Origin: Lactifluus volemus
Taxonomy: Eukaryota; Basidiomycota; Agaricomycetes; Russulales; Russulaceae
Assembly (NCBI GenBank): GCA_022376515.1
Contig: WTXI01000015.1
Coordinates: 434,001-498,000 of the forward strand
DNA: 64,000 nucleotides
Reading direction: 5' to 3'
Part shown: piece by piece, positions 58,539 through 64,000 of the stretch
Layout: each line of letters begins with the position of its first letter
Numbering within the stretch: position 1 is the stretch's first letter
Translations under genes and position numbers: made by a program
The notes under the pieces: generated by a model
Told to the model about the DNA's origin: nothing
The model's input: only the letters and a program-made list of their open reading frames with translations
Databases searched by the model: none

Positions 58539-61500
58539 ATGGGTCGTTTAAACTTTTCAATTGACGAAGCCTCGTTGCTAAAGGCGTACAGAATCTCCTC
58601 ACTGGCCCCAACGTGAGTACGAGAACAGTTGTCTTCTTGTATTCAAACTGAAAGGAGATCTGATACTAGGAAATGGGAGGATGTCGACCACGAAGACTCA
58701 CTTGCTGGACAACTTGCTGGACCCAGTGGAAGCGGGAAGGAGAAGGCGACCCCCTTAACCTTGGGGCATCCGTTGAGTGCGTTGTTCATCCGTCCATTAT
58801 TGAACTGGTGTTGGATTTCTTTTCAACGACAGTGTGAGAGACATGGACTTGGAATCCCGTTCGCCCACACCTCACATGTCTTTGCGATATACGTAACTAA
58901 CTTTGAGCAGGCGCTGCCATTCTCCTCACATCAAAATCTTTCGATCCAAAAGCTTTTTTGTCCGTGGTACACCCAAATGCCACATACCAGGATTTGGCCG
59001 CGGGCGTAGCACACCTACGAAGCTCCATTGATTCGCGCTCAGAGGCAATCCGAATTTTGGTTGAGGACAATTTCGACAAGTTCGTGGCGGTCAAAGCATC
59101 CACCGATGGTGAGCAAAGTGCCCGAACATCAACTTCCTGAGTTATTTTTAACTTGCGCAGCTTTGCATGCCGAAATGCGTGAGGGACTGCTGTCAGGGTC
59201 CGGTGATTACGCCTCAAGACCCCTACGGGATCACCTAAAGCGTACGTGTCACAAGTTCGTCCTCCACTATGTCCGTCAACTTCTCCACAGAGGCGGCAGT
59301 GAAAGCTGACCAGGTATTCTTACCTGTTCTGGAGAACGCAAGCAAGGCACATAAGCTAAGGACGACACTTGGAGTATTCGAAAGATCAAAATTCTTTTTC
59401 AACCTTCCGTGTCGCTGATAGAGTCGGTTGAAGCTGTGCGTTGTACCTTTTTCTTCTCGTCCTCTCTCTGACTTTGATGTAGGGCCGGTATGAAGCAGCG
59501 TTGCGAGACTACAAGAAAGGGAAATTCATGATGGAGTCCCGTGCTGGGCAGCTACTTCCAATCAGTGCCCCGAAAGACAGCCGGAGTGCTGTAGTTGCTG
59601 AACAGCAACAGAGACGGATTCTCGACAAGGTGTGGGGTACCGTCGAGAAGGCGATGAGCGAGATGCGTACTCTATTGCTTAGCCAGTTACAAGAACCGGG
59701 GCGCCCTATAGAAGAGCAAGCGAAGACTATTGAGCTAGTCACCTCTATCTATACTCTTGAAGGCTCTGCATTGACCATGCATTAGGATCCTTTTAGAGCT
59801 CAGTATGCCAGAAGATCCCGTGTGGACCTACTTTGACGCCCAACACAAGTTCATCCTGGACCAGATGAAGAAAACATATCAGGCGGCCGTAGATGTTGTC
59901 CAACGCATGTCTTTAGGGATTTGTGTTTTTCCTTGGCTGATTCGGTAGCTCAGGCAAGCGAGTCGCAAGTGCGGCGTCGTCTCCGGGGTCTGGATCCCTC
60001 AAACCCCACATCGCCGCTCAACTGAGGACGTGCATCGCCGCTTTGAAAGCCGGAAAGCAGGAACAAGTTATACGTACGGCTGTCCTGCTGGGTGGTCCTT
60101 GTCCTTCAGATTTCATTTTCCTTTATTTTTTCACAGCACAGTCTGGTAGTCATGAAGTCTGGAAAGCTATATTTGACCTCGTGAAGAATGTTTCAGAAGT
60201 GATGATGTCCGCCCTCCCGAACTTTTGGAAGATTGCGAAAGGGTTTCTCGATGGCAAGTACCGGAAGGTGTGACGTTCTCTCTCTCTCTCGACGTACTTC
60301 TATTAACTCTTGCCCCGGTGACATAGAATGGGACCGTGATAAGCTCCCGACGAAGTCCATCACAAGTTCGGACAATGGCCCTCGAGGTCATCAAGTTTTA
60401 CGTAACTCTTATCTCCGAGTTCTTCGTCTTCTCAGATATGGCAGTGACGGCCCCCTCACCGACAGAGAATAACTCTACGCCACTCTTGCCAGATGACTCG
60501 AATTCCCTCACTACTGCATTTTATCTCAGGAAGATCCTGACGGAGATTCAAGATAATGTAAATGAGATCAACTCCATGGAAATATCAAGTGAAATGAGCA
60601 CTAGCCTAAAAGGTTTGTTGGACAACGCAAAATGGGGATTTGAAGATGTGTTGACGCACGCTTGGCTCAGGGGTATGTTCACGTGGGTTTCATTGATCCG
60701 TACTTTTCTGATCTCGTCTTAGATGCCCGTTCGTTTTACTACCTAGAGACTTGGGCGCTATCCTCATCAGAACCTCACACAACTGAATATCTATCCGATG
60801 TTCAATTCTTCCAACGGCAGGTCACCACGTGGGCCTTTAAATTTGCCAGCGGTGCAGAAGCATCTTCTCGGCTCGCAAAGCGTCCGATTCCCAACGAATT
60901 TGTAATGAAGATTACCAAAGCGTTTTTGGATGCCACTTATGCCTTCTTGGACGGACTTGTTTTGCTTGTGGAAGAAGGTTCGCCCCTTGCTGATGCAGAG
61001 AATTTTCCTGGGGCTGGCGCCATCGATGCCGGCACTACAGGAAGACTGGGGTTGCTCGACACATCGAATGTGGTAAGCTACTACAATTGCTTGTTACAGG
61101 TGTAATACACGCTCACGGTAAAAATTTGTTTAAGGACACGCGCACGCTTCTCGTTATCTCTAATTTCGTATACCTGAAGCGAGGACTTATTCCGAGTATG
61201 ATCAATCAGCTCGAGAGTGCACTTAGTATCACCGTTGATACAGACAAAGCGGTGAGGGGGGAGGAACCGTTTTCCCCGTTTCATTTCTTGCTTCTCCGTT
61301 GCGGAGCAGCTTACCATCGTTCTATCTATATGCAGACCTTGATGACAGTTGTGGAACAACTCGATCGAACGCTCTTTGAAAAATATCTCAACCAAAGGTC
61401 GCAATCGCGACTGGAAAATTGCGCTATGGGATTCTAGATCCAGCCATGGACTGGTACGAGACCCCGCAGCCCGCAGGTGAGAGCATGTGGTCCACGCGAT

Positions 61501-62123
61501 GCTTTTAGCACACGTTGACAGCAAGTGGATGATTATGGCAGAGATCCGACCGTACGTGTTTGAGACTTTGATGTACCTGGTCGGCGTACACGCGCAAGTC
61601 AGTGACATAGCTCCACCACTCCTCGATCGGACCCTCAACGCGCTCGTGGAAAGTTTGGTCGAGGAGGCTTTGCGGTGTTTCAAACAGGTTAAGCGCTTTG
61701 GGATGGGTGGCATGCTTCGCGTGGGTTTTGGTTTTGCATATAAAAAAAATTTCACCCCTGTGGGGTTGATGCTGATAAGGTTGCCCACATGTACTTCGAC
61801 AGGCCACACTGGAGATAGAGTTCATGCACCAGACGCTCTCACGCTATGTCACGTCCAACACGGCAAAGATGCTCTCTGACCTATACACCAAGATTTCACA
61901 GGCGTATGCGCGTCGTCCAGGTGACGAGAATTTGCAGAGCAATCTTGATGGGGTGAAACGCATTCTAAGCGAGACTCGTCGGAGAACCGGTATCGAATTC
62001 TTGTGCTTCCGCGTGACAAAGGAGAAGGGTGCGGGGACAGGGGAGAAGACAGAGAGGAGGGAGAAGAGGGAACGTACGAGGACGAATGCCAGTGCGAGTT
62101 CTCGTGAGCCACGTGCCAGCTGA
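58539..62123 (+). CDS. Exocyst complex subunit SEC5
   Basis: Subunit of the octameric exocyst, which tethers secretory vesicles at growing tips and septa. The first exon is 58539-58615 ([20 protein letters not shown]). A splice then restores [19 protein letters not shown], the conserved SEC5 N-terminus. Further recognised blocks: [151 protein letters not shown] and [20 protein letters not shown]; the C-terminal [16 protein letters not shown] and [15 protein letters not shown] follow. More than ten short introns are present. One base appears to be missing near 59415 between FFFNLP and SLIESVEA. The stop is at 62123 after a basic, charged tail. The exon map was not resolved base by base in 58700-58920 and 59900-60300. 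Confidence 0.9.
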
Positions 62124-62269
62124 TGGTTACACGCAAGTCGATGTAGGTTTGTAATACCATGTACAAGTATACCCGCAGTTCGAAACATGCAGACTAGATA
62201 GACCTGCATAGTGGATAGAAGAACAGGACGGTATACGAGAATGAGAGACTATCCGCTCAGGGTATCAAA
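62124..62269. other. Convergent 3' intergenic region
   Basis: 146 nt between the stops of SEC5 and the RMD1-family gene. It must hold both poly(A) signals. Nothing else was seen. Confidence 0.6.
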
Positions 62270-64000
62270 TCATGCAAAGAGGTCGACGACGATGGTAATT
62301 ATTCCAAGTACTTTTATGTCAAAGTCAGGATCGAGAGACTGCAACGGAAAGAGTAGAATAGGCAACTTACTAATCTCTATCGCAATAAGGACAATGACGA
62401 TCTGCTCGAGTCGTTCCGAGTGTCGACTGGATACCGACTCCTTCAGGAGGCGCAGCATGTCCTGTAATACCTCGACGCGAGTATTGAGTAGGTTGATGCG
62501 TTGAGGGATCTCGAGATAACTTCGTGCTGCCTCGTAAAGCGGTCGCAAATCGGGGTACGACTGGGGATAGATCGTCAGTGGATAGTGATAAGTCTCCGCC
62601 TGTACAGAACACTTACCCAGAACACGTCGGGTGAATCCAGGACAGAACCGACGGCAGCATGTTGGTCCGTAGGAGGAAGACCTCTCCCATCTTGCGCATG
62701 ATCTCTTTTTTTTTAAAAAAAAAAAGCAAAAAATTTCAACGACGGTTTGGCCATAACAGGGCAGAAACCCAACCTTTGTGAGGTAGGCCGATTTTTCCCG
62801 TTTCGCTGATAATCTCTGGATAATGTTTGGTCGCTTCTACGGTGGTAGAGATCAACTCTTCGAACTTTGAAGAGTTAGTATTAGCCTTTGATGAAACAAA
62901 AATGTACCTGAAGGGGGGAGGGGAGAGAACTAACCAGGGAAATCTTTACGGACTGCGAGAGGGCGTGTGATAATGACAACTTTGTCCTGGGGAGCCCATT
63001 AGCCACGGATGATAATGCGACGATGCAGAGGCATCCTCACTCACATATAACTCGAGCTCTTGCGTAACGTGATCACGTCATTGTATATTCTGCTGTAGTT
63101 CGCATAGTAAAAGTTCAGGTCTTCCATCTCGACATCTTGCGATGCTACCGAACCACAATTCAAAATCACGACACTCGTGCAAAAAACCAAAAAGAAAAAC
63201 ATACCAAGCTTTTCCACCTCAAAGCGCTTCCTGGAATAAAAAAGGTTCGGTTGAGAGACACGAACGAGGCGGCACAAGACTCACAAGGACGATAGAAAGC
63301 GTTTCTCCTGCTGCTCCGTCATGCCCCAAATGACCACAGTCCCATACGAAAACAAAAAGATCTCCGCTTCGCCAATGCTCGTCGTGTCCCACTTGCTGCT
63401 CCCCTTTCGCTTCGTCGCCGGTGGCGCGACCCCCGCCACCGTATCCGACGTGGCGAGTTCGGGAACGCCGAGCAGATCGCCCGTCGTGGTGCCAGCGTAC
63501 GAGGTCAGGTCGGAAGACTCGACGGCGGTAGCCGCGGTGGTCTCCCCATCCGACCCTGCACTGCGCCACCGGACAGATGGCGTAGTCCCTGCGCCTCCGC
63601 GCCCTCCTCCGCCTCCACCTGTCCCTCGACTTGCGGTGGGCGGATTGTTGTCCCCATTGGTCTCGGCGGTATGTGGTTGTTCTGCGGGACCGTACGAGTA
63701 CGTCGTGTATATAACTTCGTCGATCTTGCGTGGGTTGGTGTGATACGCGGTGCGCCGCGCGTTGAAGAACCTCATGAGATCGTCGAAACGGTAAGAACTG
63801 CCGGTGCACACACGCATTAATCAGCACAACATGGCCCCCGCCCAAAACAGAATGGAAGATATTATGATAAGGGCCCAGGAAGGAGTAGAGATCAAGAATT
63901 TTCGGATAACCAAGGCAAATTGCTGTCAGCCTGAACACTGGCACTTACCCAGCGGTCGCGTAGGCCGTCACGCGGGGAAGCGACTTTGCCTTCTTCTTCG
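62270..64000 (-). CDS. RMD1/Sad1-interacting-factor family protein (DUF155), 5' end outside window
   Basis: Membrane-anchored member of the RMD1 (DUF155) family; yeast RMD1/RMD8, fission yeast Sif proteins and human RMND1 are relatives, with organelle-membrane roles. Nine exons in the window: 64000-63949 (open at the edge), 63797-63285, 63230-63205, 63135-63045, 62986-62935, 62864-62774, 62704-62617, 62560-62371 and 62310-62270. Family blocks: RVTAYATAGSYRFDDLMRFF, DEVIYTTYSYG, EIFLFSYGTVVIWGM, EMEDLNFYYANYSRIYNDVI, KLSLSHALSQSVKISLFEEL, LEIPQRINLLNTRVEVLQDM and a final hydrophobic segment EIILGIITIVVDLFA. A Gly/Thr/Ser-rich insert occupies 63430-63690. One base appears to be missing near 62645 (LRTNMLPS versus VLDSPDVFW). 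Confidence 0.9.

Noticed and set aside
1..64000. CRISPR array, prophage, bacterial operon or secondary-metabolite cluster
   Set aside because: No regularly spaced short repeats and no phage, NRPS, PKS or terpene-synthase motifs; the intron structure throughout is that of a fungal nuclear genome.

Overview
The window is nuclear DNA of a filamentous basidiomycete, most likely an Agaricomycete. A Ceratobasidiaceae/Rhizoctonia-like source is a guess from overall gene style. The evidence is dense short spliceosomal introns (mostly 48-80 nt, GTRNGT donors, CAG/TAG acceptors), a single-gene human-type ATP-citrate lyase (ascomycetes usually split it in two), and basidiomycete-typical families: DUF6533-like and PLAC8 membrane proteins, a DUF7330-type protein, a Gti1/Pac2 WOPR regulator and GPI-anchored wall proteins. 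I rebuilt exon structures by hand. In most genes the exon lengths add up to an exact open frame.

Layout. 0-15.4 kb is gene-sparse: an SDR (2.1-3.6 kb), a two-RRM RNA-binding protein (4.8-7.5 kb), a tail-anchored hypothetical protein (8.4-9.1 kb), a four-exon PLAC8 protein (10.4-11.0 kb), a DUF7330-type protein (13.4-14.3 kb) and cyclophilin A (14.7-15.3 kb). 15.6-22.4 kb holds three direct tandem copies of a ~2.3-kb unit, each with a TATA-led gene related to the DUF6533 membrane family. Only the last copy keeps a native 3' end. 22.9-46.7 kb is the gene-dense core: ATP-citrate lyase, a prenylated UBL3-like protein, ribosomal protein eL20, CSN5, an OXLD1-like protein, the ESCRT-II subunit SNF8/Vps22, a GPI protein, a DUF1275 membrane protein, MutY, a small GPI protein, the ribosome-biogenesis factor ENP2/NOL10, a coiled-coil protein and the COPII cargo receptor ERV29/SURF4. 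46.7-51.6 kb is empty and rich in homopolymers. 51.6-64 kb carries the WOPR regulator, a DNAJC11-like J-protein, exocyst SEC5 and the 3' part of an RMD1-family (DUF155) gene.

The core genes are mostly housekeeping: acetyl-CoA supply, translation and ribosome assembly, cullin deneddylation, endosomal sorting, ER export, exocytosis and base-excision repair. They do not form one pathway. No CRISPR array, prophage, secondary-metabolite cluster or convincing tRNA was seen. The most distinctive features are the tandem triplication, a set of candidate GC-AG introns, a 32-nt intron, and recurrent one-base indels in conserved genes that look like sequencing errors rather than gene decay.
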